NCBI GenBank assembly: GCA_024279865.1
Contig: JAJRRC010000022.1
Coordinates: 145,091-209,090, forward strand
DNA: 64,000 nt
Reading direction: 5' to 3'
DNA from: Planctomycetota bacterium
Lineage (GTDB): Bacteria > Planctomycetota > Phycisphaerae > Phycisphaerales > Phycisphaeraceae
Shown here: positions 53,475 through 62,430 of the stretch, one piece after another
Position numbering within the stretch: position 1 is the first letter of the stretch
How the letters are laid out: every line of letters begins with the position of its first letter
Made by a program: the position numbers and the translations under genes
Notes under the pieces: generated by a model
The model's input: the letters and a program-made list of their open reading frames with translations, nothing else
Databases searched by the model: none
What the model was told of the DNA's origin: nothing

Positions 53475-54362
53475 TCAGGCGAAGTACCGGCCCCACAACG
53501 GAGCAAGTCGCTCAATGGCAGCCGAATCAATCTTGGATTTATCTGACCAGATGGCCAGCTTCAAAGCCTCATGTGCTGGGCTGGGGTGATTTTCAAGCCA
53601 CGCGATATTAGAAAGAGCTGCGTGGATCAGTTCGATGCCGCCGGCACTGGCCTTGTTCAGATTGCCGATGATCTCTGCGAGCAAGTCCTGCGTCGCCACA
53701 TTGGGATCATGCGGCCGCCAACAATCATAATCCGTCGGCAAACCAATCAACGCGTAAGCCATCTCCGCTTCACGGGCGAGCTTGGCTTCGGGCATACAGG
53801 TCATGCCGATGAGATCGCCCCCCCATGCTCGGTGCATGGCAGACTCGGCTTTGGTTGAAAAGCCAGGCCCTTCCATCACCACATACGTGCCATCTTCATG
53901 GACGGTGCGGCCGTCGAGTTGGGAAGACGCTTCTAAAAGCCATTGCCGCATCACCGGACAAAACGGCTCCGCCAACTCCACATGAACCGCCGCGTCGTCA
54001 TAAAACGTGTTAGCGCGACGATAGGTTTTATCAATCACCTGGTCGACAATCACCAGATCGCCAGGCACAATTTCTTCTCGCAAAGAACCCGTCGCACCGC
54101 TGGCGATGATGTGGGTAATGCCCAAAGATTTTAAGGCAAAGAGATTGGCGCGATAAGGCACTTCGCTGGGATTGAGCGTGTGGCCTGGGCCATGGCGTTG
54201 AAGGATCGCCAGGTCCACCCCCTGCCACTGGGTCAATGTAATTTCACTCGAAGGCTTGCCAAAAGGCGTATCCGGACAAACCGTCTGTCCTTTTTCAGCA
54301 CCGAGTGAATCGCCTAAACCTGATCCGCCGATCAACCCAATTTTTACAGACGTGGTGGTCAT
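53475..54362 (-). CDS. mtnP: 5'-methylthioadenosine/purine nucleoside phosphorylase
   Basis: A 295-residue phosphorylase of the MTAP family, cleaving methylthioadenosine (or a purine nucleoside) with phosphate in the methionine salvage route. IGLIGGSGLGD, RHGPGH, LGITHIIASGATGSLRE, VMEGPGFSTKAES, GMTCMPEAKLAREAEM and TDYDCW are family motifs. It overlaps the STAS gene by four bases (ATGA). Confidence 0.93.
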   Translation of the reverse strand: MTTTSVKIGLIGGSGLGDSLGAEKGQTVCPDTPFGKPSSEITLTQWQGVDLAILQRHGPGHTLNPSEVPYRANLFALKSLGITHIIASGATGSLREEIVPGDLVIVDQVIDKTYRRANTFYDDAAVHVELAEPFCPVMRQWLLEASSQLDGRTVHEDGTYVVMEGPGFSTKAESAMHRAWGGDLIGMTCMPEAKLAREAEMAYALIGLPTDYDCWRPHDPNVATQDLLAEIIGNLNKASAGGIELIHAALSNIAWLENHPSPAHEALKLAIWSDKSKIDSAAIERLAPLWGRYFA

Positions 54363-54724
54363 GCCGATTCAAAAGCCTCATAAGAATCCTCAAGGGTATC
54401 GTCTAAAGACACGATCACGTCGAGCTTGACGAGACTAAAAGCCAGCATGATGTCCGGCTGAATATGACACATACGCATTTCACCGTCCTGGCGTTTCACA
54501 CGCAAATTCAAAGCCATGATCACCCCGAGCATCATCGATGAAATGCGATTGACATCCTGCATGTCCAAGATAAGCCGAGGCTTGTCCGTCCCCTCAATCA
54601 TTTGACGAACGTCATGTTTGAGTTGTGTGACAGCCTGTTGCTCGTGCATCAGGTCCTTTAAACGCAAGACTGAAATTTGGCCTTGCTTGTTCACGATAAA
54701 AGGTTTGATTGGTTGATCAGTCAC
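54359..54724 (-). CDS. STAS-domain protein (anti-sigma factor antagonist-like)
   Basis: A 121-residue STAS domain. LILDMQDVNRISSMMLGVIMALN is the conserved region, with the SSM replacing the usual phosphorylatable Ser-Ser-Gly. Such proteins bind anti-sigma factor kinases. The start GTG 54724 overlaps the preceding stop and has GAGGAA 7-8 nt upstream; ATG 54751 is the alternative. The gene overlaps the next one, mtnP, as ATGA. The SpoIIE-type phosphatase in this window (22448-23869) is a candidate partner. Confidence 0.85.
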   Translation of the reverse strand: MTDQPIKPFIVNKQGQISVLRLKDLMHEQQAVTQLKHDVRQMIEGTDKPRLILDMQDVNRISSMMLGVIMALNLRVKRQDGEMRMCHIQPDIMLAFSLVKLDVIVSLDDTLEDSYEAFESA

Positions 54725-54908
54725 TAAAAAGTTCCTCGTCAAATTCACCATTGGCCTGAGCCTCGTTGAGGTAGGCTTGAAAATCGTTGAGTTTGTAACT
54801 TACAAATTTAAAGACGTGCTCAAGGGTCACCTTTTCCATATCCGTTGGATCATCGGGGGCATCCTGACGCAAGCGGTTCAATTCAGCAAGAAATGGCTCA
54901 ATTTTCAT
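54717..54908 (-). CDS. Small acidic protein upstream of the STAS gene
   Basis: A 63-residue acidic helical protein (MKIEPFLAELNRLRQDAP ... FDEELFSD). GAGGA precedes ATG 54908, and its stop overlaps the STAS start. Coupled translation suggests a partner of the STAS protein. No family is recognised. Confidence 0.72.
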   Translation of the reverse strand: MKIEPFLAELNRLRQDAPDDPTDMEKVTLEHVFKFVSYKLNDFQAYLNEAQANGEFDEELFSD

Positions 54909-55043
54909 CGGTCTTTTTCCTCTTATACGCATTGTGTATTTTAGTTGCGCGGCGAGAGTTTCATTCCGTTTTGTCCATATCAGTCCCCGCGAATTACAAA
55001 ATGCACGAGTTCTAAACAGGATGGATATGACATCCAAACAAAA

Positions 55044-56246
55044 TCAGGCTGCCGCCACGGCTGCTGCGATTTTTTGAGCTGCGTCGGTCAGATCCGTCCC
55101 CACGACCATGGCGGGGATGGCATCTTTGGCTTCATCTAGAATTTTACGAGCGGCATCCACATTGGTTCCTTCAAGTCGCACGACTAGGGGAACTTCAAAG
55201 CCCACGTTTTGAGCGGCACTGACGATCGCCCTGGCGATGCGGTCACATTGCATGATCCCGCCGAAGATATTGACCAAAACGCCTTTGACGTTGGGATCGT
55301 CGAGAATAATGCGGAACGCTTCGGCGATTGCTTCTTCGGTGGCGCTGCCGCCGACATCGAGGAAGTTAGCAGGCTCTTGGCCATGAAGCTTCACAAGGTC
55401 CATGGTCGCCATGGCCAAGCCTGCTCCATTGACCAGACAGCCGATGGAGCCGTCGAGCTTGATGTAGGTCAGATCAAATTCCTTGGCTCGCAATTCCGAG
55501 GCATCTTCCTCAGCAGGATCAGCCATCTGGGCAATATCCTTCTGTCGATACAGGGCATTGTCATCAAAGTTAATTTTGGCATCAATGGCCAGCACCTGTC
55601 CATCGGGATATTCCTCTGAAGCAGGGGTCACGATCAATGGATTGATTTCTGCGAGGCTGGCATCGGTGTCGATGAACATTTTTGCGACCTGCTGCATGAC
55701 CTTGACAGCCTGATTGACTTGCTTGCCTTTGAGGCCGAGCTTGTAGGCAACTTTGCGAGCTTGGTAGCCTTGCAGACCCATCGCTGGGTCAATCGGCTCG
55801 CGGAGGATGGCTTCGGGGTTGCTTGCAGCGACTTGTTCGATTTCCACGCCGCCTTCACTTGAAGCAATCAGGAGCGGGGACGCGGTCGCGCGATCCACCG
55901 CCATGCCCAGATAGTATTCTTTTTCAATCTCCACACCCGCAGCAACCATTAACTTCTTGACTTCCACACCCTCGGGCCCCGTCTGATGGGTCACCAGTGG
56001 TTTGGAGAGGATGGCCTTGGCGACTTCGCCAGCTTCGTCAGCAGATTTGACGAGCTTCACGCCCCCGCCTTTACCGCGACCGCCCGCATGGACTTGAGCT
56101 TTGACCACTACAAGGGGGGTCCCCTGGGCAGCTAGTTTTTCGTAGGCTTCTTTGGCTTGGTCTGCCGTCTCGACGACCAGAGCGTCGGGAACGGGAATGC
56201 CGAATTTGACCAACAGGTCACGAGCTTGATATTCATGAATTTTCAT
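55044..56246 (-). CDS. sucC: Succinyl-CoA synthetase beta subunit (ADP-forming type)
   Basis: A 400-residue ATP-grasp subunit. MKIHEYQARDLLVKFGIPVP, VVVKAQVHAGGRGKGGGVKL, EINPLIVT and the CoA-loop GSATEEAIAEAFR, then VNIFGGIMQCDRIARA are typical. It makes succinate and ATP from succinyl-CoA in the TCA cycle, together with SucD. No sucD is adjacent, which is unusual. The length is close to the 388-residue E. coli form. AAGGA lies 11 nt upstream of the ATG. Confidence 0.95.
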   Translation of the reverse strand: MKIHEYQARDLLVKFGIPVPDALVVETADQAKEAYEKLAAQGTPLVVVKAQVHAGGRGKGGGVKLVKSADEAGEVAKAILSKPLVTHQTGPEGVEVKKLMVAAGVEIEKEYYLGMAVDRATASPLLIASSEGGVEIEQVAASNPEAILREPIDPAMGLQGYQARKVAYKLGLKGKQVNQAVKVMQQVAKMFIDTDASLAEINPLIVTPASEEYPDGQVLAIDAKINFDDNALYRQKDIAQMADPAEEDASELRAKEFDLTYIKLDGSIGCLVNGAGLAMATMDLVKLHGQEPANFLDVGGSATEEAIAEAFRIILDDPNVKGVLVNIFGGIMQCDRIARAIVSAAQNVGFEVPLVVRLEGTNVDAARKILDEAKDAIPAMVVGTDLTDAAQKIAAAVAAA

Positions 56247-56397
56247 TTGATCATTATCCTTCTATGAACCCCCGCTTGGTATCAGCAGAGTAGAAGGGTC
56301 ATGATATCGCCCTGATGGACGTTTGAAAAATAAGGCCCGCCAAACGTACAAAAAAGAGCTTGCTCACCGGGCCTTCATCAGGGAAATCCAGCCGATT

Positions 56398-57801
56398 TTA
56401 GACATGGCAAAGCTTGTTCACGCCGTTGAGGGCTGCGATTTTGTACGCTTCTGCCAAAGTGGGATAGTTAAAGACGTTGTGGATGAAGTAGTCCACGGTC
56501 CCTTCGAGCGCCATGACGGCTTGGCCGATGTGGATCAATTCCGTCGCCCCGGTTCCGAGGCAGTGAACGCCCAGAACTTTGCGGGTTTCTTGATGGATCA
56601 GCAATTTGAGCATGCCGATGTCGTCGCCAAGGAGTTGACCCCGGGCCACTTCGCTGTACCGAGCGATGCCAGCTTCGTAAGGAATGCCCGCTTCGGTGAG
56701 TTGTTGTTCGGTCTTGCCGACCATGGAAATTTCAGGCACTGCAAAAATGCCATACGGGAACAGCTCAGGCATCGTGTGGATTTCTGCGCCAAACGCATGA
56801 CACGCAGCAATGCGTCCCTGCTCCATCGAAGCAGAAGCCAAGGAGGGAAAACCCACCACGTCGCCCACGCCATAGATATGTTCAATGCTCGTCTGATAGT
56901 TTTCATTGACCTGTAATCGTTCTCGGTCATCAAATTCCAGCCCCACGTTTTCAAGTCCCAGCTTGCGGCAAACGCCTTGCCGACCCACCGCATAAAGCAG
57001 TGTTTGAGCTGTCAATATTTTTCCACTCTGCAAGATCGCCCCCACCAGTGGGCCGTCACCATTGTTCGACGGTTGAAGGGTAATTTCATCGACTTTTTCA
57101 TTGAGCCGCAACGTCACACCCATTTTTCGCATGTGAAACTGAAGCGCTTCTGCAATTTCCGCATCGAGAAATCCAAGGACCTGAGAACACCCCTCAACAA
57201 GCGTCACCCGCACGCCAAGCGTGGCCATGATGCAAGCATATTCGGTTCCCACCACACCGCCGCCCACCACGATCATGGTCTTGGGAATGCGGTCGAGTCC
57301 GATCATCCCATCAGACGTAAACACCTGGTCTTTGGTAAACGGCACAGAGTCAGGCCTCGCCGGTTGCGTCCCCACCCCCAGGATAAACTTATCAGCGGTG
57401 ATCATTTCCGACGAACTTTCGCGTTCAATGACCAAAAGGTTCGGCCCCTCAAATCGGGCGGCCCCCCAGATCAAATCCACATTATTCCGATCAAAAGCAT
57501 CCTGAATCATATTCCATTCATTGCGAATGACGTTCTGACTCACCGATGCCAAATCCGCAATGGTAATATCACGTTTCACACGATGGTTCCCACCAAACAA
57601 CGCACGCTTGGTATGCCCCGTGAGATGCATGACAGCCTCTCGCAAAGCTTTTGAAGGGATGGTCCCTGTATTGACCATGACGCCGCCGACAAATTTAGCT
57701 TTTTCCACCACACAGACGGATTTACCCAGTTTTGCAATCTGAATAGCAGCCTTCTGACCAGCGGGACCCGAACCAATAACGGCGCAATCGTAGTGTCTCA
57801 T
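56398..57801 (-). CDS. sthA: Soluble pyridine nucleotide transhydrogenase
   Basis: A 467-residue FAD-dependent enzyme of the flavin disulfide reductase family. The FAD motif IGSGPAGQKAAI (9-20) and NAD motif IVVGGGVVGTEYA are intact, but the redox disulfide CxxxxC is replaced by VNTGTIPSKALREA, the hallmark of Si-specific transhydrogenase SthA. It moves hydride between NADPH and NAD without proton transport. A promoter-like TATTAT lies about 75 bp upstream on the minus strand. Confidence 0.94.
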   Translation of the reverse strand: MRHYDCAVIGSGPAGQKAAIQIAKLGKSVCVVEKAKFVGGVMVNTGTIPSKALREAVMHLTGHTKRALFGGNHRVKRDITIADLASVSQNVIRNEWNMIQDAFDRNNVDLIWGAARFEGPNLLVIERESSSEMITADKFILGVGTQPARPDSVPFTKDQVFTSDGMIGLDRIPKTMIVVGGGVVGTEYACIMATLGVRVTLVEGCSQVLGFLDAEIAEALQFHMRKMGVTLRLNEKVDEITLQPSNNGDGPLVGAILQSGKILTAQTLLYAVGRQGVCRKLGLENVGLEFDDRERLQVNENYQTSIEHIYGVGDVVGFPSLASASMEQGRIAACHAFGAEIHTMPELFPYGIFAVPEISMVGKTEQQLTEAGIPYEAGIARYSEVARGQLLGDDIGMLKLLIHQETRKVLGVHCLGTGATELIHIGQAVMALEGTVDYFIHNVFNYPTLAEAYKIAALNGVNKLCHV

Positions 57802-58036
57802 GTCCGTTTGTATCGGTTGGATTAATTAGAGAGATTAGCTCGATACCGATTTGGATAGAGACTTGGGGTGTTTGACATAATAGAATAATCCGGCCCTTCA
57901 CCCCAGAGGGTTCAGGGCTCGGCGTTGTGATGACCGCACGCTCACGTATTGAGATGAGGGCATGGCCCACACGTGAGATGCGTTTGCTCTGCTTCTGATG
58001 GGGAAACCAGAGAGAACAGAGAAAAACAGTCGAAAA

Positions 58037-58062
58037 CTTCCGGGGGGGGGGTTCCGGGGGGG
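58037..58062 (-). repeat. C-run/GGAA tract directly after the sugar kinase stop
   Basis: On the minus strand the TAA stop is followed by C7GGAA, C10GGAAG. It is the same pattern as after pntAB and icd. Confidence 0.9.
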
Positions 58063-59160
58063 TTAGCGGACGATTCGAGCGCCGCCGCCGGCAGCGACGT
58101 GTTGCAATTCTTGCAATGTGATTTCACTGGTGTCGCCACGGGTGGTCTGGAGCATCGCACCGTGGGCAGTGCCTAGATTGACTGCCTCTTGAGGGTCTAG
58201 GCCCGCAAGGAAGCCATAGGCAAAGCCTGAAGCGAAGCCGTCCCCACCACCAACGCGATCTTCGAGGATGAGTCGTTCGAAGTCTGGGCCGTGATAGAAG
58301 GTATCGTTCTGGGCCCAATAGAGAATGGCGGACCAGTTGTTTTCACTGGCACTGATGACTTCCCGGAGGGTGGTCCCAATCACTTTGAGGTTGGGGTAAT
58401 CTTTGGCGACCTGGCGGACCATTTTTTTGTAGCTATCGATGGGAAGTTCGGTGAGATTTTCGTCTGCGCCTTCGATTTCGTAGCCGAGCACTTTTTGAAA
58501 ATCTTCTTCATTGCCGATGAGGCAATCGATGTATTGCACAAGGGGTTTGGTGGCAGCGATCGCTTGTTTGCTGGACCATAGTTTGCCTCGGAAGTTCAGG
58601 TCATAGGAGACGATGGTGCCTGCGTCGTGGGCAGCTTTGAGCGCTTCACGAGCAACGTCCTGGGTGCTATCGCTCAGACAGGTGAAGATGCCTCCGGTGT
58701 GGAGCCAACGTACGCCTCGCTTGGCGAAGAGGTTGTTCCAATCGACATCATTGGGTTTCATTTTACTGGTGGCGCTGTGTCCTCGGTCGTAAAGGGTAAC
58801 GGCAGATCGCGGACCAACGCCGACTTCGGTGAAGTTCAGGCCGATGCGACTTTCACGTCCCACACCGTCGTAGGGAAGGGTGACTGCTTCACTGATATCC
58901 ATACCCACGCCGCGAGCGTGGTTTTTAATAATCGCACCGACGGAATTATCGACGAGGCCGCCGACCCAGCCGGTTCGCAAGCCCAATCGGGTCAGTGCGT
59001 AGGCGACGTTGAATTCGCCACCGCCGACGTAGACGTCCATTTTTTTGGCGAACTCGATGCGACCGTGGCCTTCGGGGCTGAGGCGTACCATACATTCACC
59101 GAGTGCAACAAGGTCTAATTCACATGACTCTGCGGATCGAATGTTCAAGCTCATCGTCAT
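58063..59160 (-). CDS. PfkB-family sugar kinase, 2-keto-3-deoxygluconate kinase-like
   Basis: A 365-residue carbohydrate kinase. LVALGECMVRLSPEG, VGGGEFNVAYALTRLG, VSYDLNFRGKLW, LIGNEEDF and the catalytic DRVGGGDGFASGFAYGF (Asp about 306) are typical of KDG-kinase-type members. It would phosphorylate KDG in uronate or sugar-acid degradation. The start is ATG 59160 (GGAG 4 nt before) or 59154 (10 nt). Its C-terminus abuts a C-run tract. Confidence 0.88.
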   Translation of the reverse strand: MTMSLNIRSAESCELDLVALGECMVRLSPEGHGRIEFAKKMDVYVGGGEFNVAYALTRLGLRTGWVGGLVDNSVGAIIKNHARGVGMDISEAVTLPYDGVGRESRIGLNFTEVGVGPRSAVTLYDRGHSATSKMKPNDVDWNNLFAKRGVRWLHTGGIFTCLSDSTQDVAREALKAAHDAGTIVSYDLNFRGKLWSSKQAIAATKPLVQYIDCLIGNEEDFQKVLGYEIEGADENLTELPIDSYKKMVRQVAKDYPNLKVIGTTLREVISASENNWSAILYWAQNDTFYHGPDFERLILEDRVGGGDGFASGFAYGFLAGLDPQEAVNLGTAHGAMLQTTRGDTSEITLQELQHVAAGGGARIVR

Positions 59161-59314
59161 TAATCTCCCTGCGGGATTTTCTAAAATTAATCGAATTCGT
59201 AGCGGACCGAGGCATTGTGCAAGGCAAGCCGCCATCTGTCAAAACCAAGGCTTGCCGCAAGATAATTTTAAGGCTGTTTTGGCGAGAGAGCCAACAGCCT
59301 TTACCATACCGTCC

Positions 59315-59962
59315 ATGCCACGTTCTTCTATCCACCATTGGACCAATCAGCTTCGCGGACGATTCCTCGTTTTCGAGGGGCCCGACGGCAGCGGTAAAAG
59401 CACCCAGTTTCGCCGCTTTGTGCAATTTGCCCATGAACAGGGCCTTGAAACCTGCGAAGTCCGTGAGCCGGGCGGTACCGCCATCGGCGAGCAAATCCGC
59501 CATGTGCTTTTGGACCCCGCCAATGACGACATGGACGTGACCTGCGAGATGTTATTGTACATGGCGAGCCGGGCTCAATTGATCGCTCAAAGTGTGGAAC
59601 CCGCGATAAAAGCAGGCAAACTCGTCCTTGCAGACCGCTTTATCAGTTCCACCCTGGCGTATCAGGGAACCGCTGGAGGCATGGCGGTTGAAGATATTTT
59701 GCGTGTGGGCCAAATTGCGCTGGGCTCGTGCTGGCCTGACTTGGTCATTGTGTTTGATGTGGATGCCAAAACGGCCGGCTCACGCCTCAACCCCCTGCTA
59801 GACCGCATGGAACAAAAGGGATCAGCCTATCACCAACGGGTGCGCCAAGGCTATTTGGATCAAGCCAAATCCGATCCCTCCCGCCACCTTTTAATTAACG
59901 CCAAACCGCCAGCAGAAGAAGTTTTTGAAACTTTGACGCAAAAACTCCAGCAATGGCTCTAA
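59315..59962 (+). CDS. tmk: Thymidylate kinase
   Basis: A 215-residue P-loop kinase phosphorylating dTMP. FEGPDGSGKSTQ near residue 21, the REPGGTAIGEQIR motif, MLLYMASRAQL, and ADRFISSTLAYQG with the DR-x-S-S core are all present. ATG 59315 gives the normal start; the longer frame upstream is not real. It is divergent from the sugar kinase gene with 154 bp between starts. Confidence 0.95.
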   Translation: MPRSSIHHWTNQLRGRFLVFEGPDGSGKSTQFRRFVQFAHEQGLETCEVREPGGTAIGEQIRHVLLDPANDDMDVTCEMLLYMASRAQLIAQSVEPAIKAGKLVLADRFISSTLAYQGTAGGMAVEDILRVGQIALGSCWPDLVIVFDVDAKTAGSRLNPLLDRMEQKGSAYHQRVRQGYLDQAKSDPSRHLLINAKPPAEEVFETLTQKLQQWL

Positions 59963-60060
59963 AAAAAAGACTTTATTCCTGTTTTTATCGCTCTTTGATT
60001 GGTTTTGCCCCATTTGAAATCATAAGGTTGTAATGCCCCCTTTGGATAAAGGATACAGCC

Positions 60061-60234
60061 ATGACACCCCCACTCACCCCACCGCAGCCACACCACCCAC
60101 CCAAACGCCCTGCTTCGGACCGCGAGACAAGCCTCCGGGCCAAAGAGCTGCCCCAACAAATTCGCTACCATATTTTCAAGTGCAGCCCATGCAAAACCCA
60201 GCCCAAACAGCTCATTGAAGCGAGGCTGGCCTGA
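60061..60234 (+). CDS. Small hypothetical protein (57 residues)
   Basis: A short gene with an excellent ribosome site (AAAGGA 7 nt before ATG). The Pro/His-rich N-terminus (TPPLTPPQPHHPPK) leads to a basic helical end, FKCSPCKTQPKQLIEARL, with a CSPC pair. The opposite strand is also open, but without a good start. No relative is recognised. Confidence 0.5.
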   Translation: MTPPLTPPQPHHPPKRPASDRETSLRAKELPQQIRYHIFKCSPCKTQPKQLIEARLA

Positions 60235-60627
60235 TTTTTTCAGCCATATTAAAGACAAAACAATCTTTATACCTAGTCTTTGTGGAAAACATGTAGATTA
60301 CGCAAAAACGTGATTCGTTACAGATTGCCTTATCGGAACATCACAAAGACTGCTTGCGACAGAGAACTATCTTTTTCATATCTTTTTATTTTTTTAAAAT
60401 ACTGAAAACAATTATCTTATAAAAAAATAAAAGCCAAAAAAAAGACTTTAATTTTTCCATCCCTAACACGCCAGGCCTTTTCGTGCAAGTCCTTTTTTTA
60501 CCGTCCCCGATGTGGATAAGACCTCGTTAATCCCCACTTAACCAACCACAAATGAATGTCTTAACACGATTTTCGCAACACGAGGGCACATACCCTAAAT
60601 AGGGTATTTTTTTAATACCACGATTGC
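60235..60627. other. AT-rich non-coding region with DnaA-box-like sites
   Basis: No gene is visible in these 393 bp. The segment around 60361-60450 is only about 17-25% G+C, far below the rest. TGTGGATAA at 60511-60519 is an exact DnaA-box sequence, and TGTGGAAAA at 60281-60289 is a close variant. It could be an origin-like or promoter region; dnaA and dnaN are not nearby. A terminator-like palindrome closes it at 60590-60613. Confidence 0.4.
60590..60613 (+). terminator. Terminator-like palindrome with T-run
   Basis: ATACCCTA and TAGGGTAT pair around AA (effectively a four-base loop), followed by seven T on the plus strand. The nearest plus-strand gene ends 355 bp upstream, so it may end an unrecognised transcript. 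Confidence 0.55.
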
Positions 60628-62199
60628 TTAATGAATAAACCGTATGTCCCCAAAATTCGGGACGATATTTGCCCCTGTGGGAGACAAGCTATACGGCGAA
60701 GGAAAATAGACGAAAAAGGCCTTCCCAATCATCAACTCCCGAGGCACAACGCCCAAATATTGCTGTTTGCCCTCAAGTAGCCGCTTGTGAATCCATGGAT
60801 TCACTCCCGTCCAATATCGCCCATCAGAACTATGCGGGCTGTTGTCGCCCAAACAGAAAAACTGATCAGCCTCCAAGGCAACTGGCCCCCCCTTGCGCAT
60901 TCGCCCGTCTTTGATCAAGGCACCTCGCCCTTGTTGCCGCATGATATTGGTGCTTGAATAAAATAGGTCTCGATCCAAATCAATCGAAGCCAAGGTCACC
61001 GGCGAACCGGACACCATGATTTTCACCACAGGCAAGGGTCGCGGCGGCGGACGTGAAATCAACTGCTCTAGCGGAACCTCAAACGCCCATTGGCAAATCA
61101 CCTGGCCATCAAGCCAAAGTATCAACGCTTGATCCACCAGCCAAAACTCGATCTCACTGGCGCGGCCGCCCGCCAACGGCATAATTTGTTCCGTGGCTCG
61201 AACCTGCCCATCGGTGATAATCAGCACGTTGCCTTGCCCATCAATCGATGCTTCAACCCTCACGGGATAATCGCCATCAATCCGAGCGGTGGTCTGCATC
61301 GTCACCGCCAAGCCTCGCGTATCGGGAATCACCCGAACTGCCAAACGAATCTCTTCAATGGGTTCTTGTGATGGGGTCCCTGAAAACTGGCTATAGGGAT
61401 ACCAACCGATCATGTTTCCGATCTGATTAATTTGGCCTTGTATCAGCGTTTGAAAGTCAAAGGTCAAGGCGGCCTCGGATGCTGAATCATGGCGTAAACG
61501 CAGCCGATCCACACGTTCCCATTGATCTGCCGAGTCAGCCTTCCACGGGAAAGACCATGCGTATTCCATTCCCCGTCGCTCCGAGGGCTTGCCTTGGTCT
61601 AGCGGATAGTAACGGCTGTGATAGACTGGTTGCCAAACAGCCTGCTGCACTTCTAAGCGATCTGATTTACGAACCACACGCCACGGGCCATCGGGATCAT
61701 CCAACGGCTGGACATACACATTCCCATCTACAATCAACAGACGTTCTGACGGCAAGCCGACGAGCCGTTTGATGTAATTATCGTATGGCTGCTGAGGATT
61801 TTTAAACACCACCACATCCCAACGCTTGGGCTCGCTGATGTTATAGATGAATTTGTGCACCAAAATCCGGTCGCCTGGTTTACGCGTCACCTTGGGGTCC
61901 GCATGGTTGGGATAATTACACATGGAACAAATGAGCGTGAGACCGTTGTTGGCCCATCGTGAATTGGCGGCCCGTGAATCTATGTTCTGGCGATAGCCGC
62001 ACTGGCTACAAGAAAGGTCCAGATGCGCTCCTAACAAAGTGGGAGCCATCGAGCCTGTGGGAATGACGAACGCTTCGACCACATAAGCTCGAAAGACGAA
62101 CGCAAGGATAAAGGCGATAATGATTGATTCGAACGTTTCTTTAAACGAATCGGTGTCAGACGATTTTGCAGAAGTAGATTGTGCCATGGAACTGAGCAT
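60628..62199 (-). CDS. lepB: Signal peptidase I with zinc-ribbon and large inserted domain
   Basis: A 523-residue membrane serine protease that removes signal peptides. A transmembrane helix (about 24-42) precedes catalytic Ser50 in IPTGSMAPT; Lys144 in NYIKRLVGLP is the general base, and FCLGDNSPHSSDGR is the conserved C-terminal box. Two insertions are unusual: a zinc-ribbon (CSQC 64-67, CSMC 91-94) just after the Ser motif, and about 270 residues (about 170-440) with a beta-rich, LamG-like look. E. coli LepB has 324 residues. M5 is an alternative start. Confidence 0.92.
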   Translation of the reverse strand: MLSSMAQSTSAKSSDTDSFKETFESIIIAFILAFVFRAYVVEAFVIPTGSMAPTLLGAHLDLSCSQCGYRQNIDSRAANSRWANNGLTLICSMCNYPNHADPKVTRKPGDRILVHKFIYNISEPKRWDVVVFKNPQQPYDNYIKRLVGLPSERLLIVDGNVYVQPLDDPDGPWRVVRKSDRLEVQQAVWQPVYHSRYYPLDQGKPSERRGMEYAWSFPWKADSADQWERVDRLRLRHDSASEAALTFDFQTLIQGQINQIGNMIGWYPYSQFSGTPSQEPIEEIRLAVRVIPDTRGLAVTMQTTARIDGDYPVRVEASIDGQGNVLIITDGQVRATEQIMPLAGGRASEIEFWLVDQALILWLDGQVICQWAFEVPLEQLISRPPPRPLPVVKIMVSGSPVTLASIDLDRDLFYSSTNIMRQQGRGALIKDGRMRKGGPVALEADQFFCLGDNSPHSSDGRYWTGVNPWIHKRLLEGKQQYLGVVPRELMIGKAFFVYFPSPYSLSPTGANIVPNFGDIRFIH

Positions 62200-62430
62200 T
62201 GTACATAGCTGATCGATTTAAGGGGGACTCAGGACGTGTGATGCACTTTTTGAGGGTGTCTGGGTTGCTCAAACGGGTCAATATCGCTAAAAGTATAGTT
62301 TGGTCTGCCGATGTTCCAGCGGGTTTTTACACGCAACGCCGTAAAAGACCACAGCCCTCCACCGTTGGAGACGCTGCCATGCGAAGAGACCAAGATTTCA
62401 ACGAAGACCTGTTTCCGAATCGAGTTTGTC

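Noticed and set aside
56323..57654. Two plus-strand frames (197 and 225 codons) across sthA
   Set aside because: They are antisense to SthA with all its motifs; no ribosome sites.
59959..60258. 99-codon minus-strand frame over the small 57-codon gene
   Set aside because: It lacks a ribosome site, whereas the plus-strand gene has a strong one; the Trp/Gly-rich product looks like a shadow.
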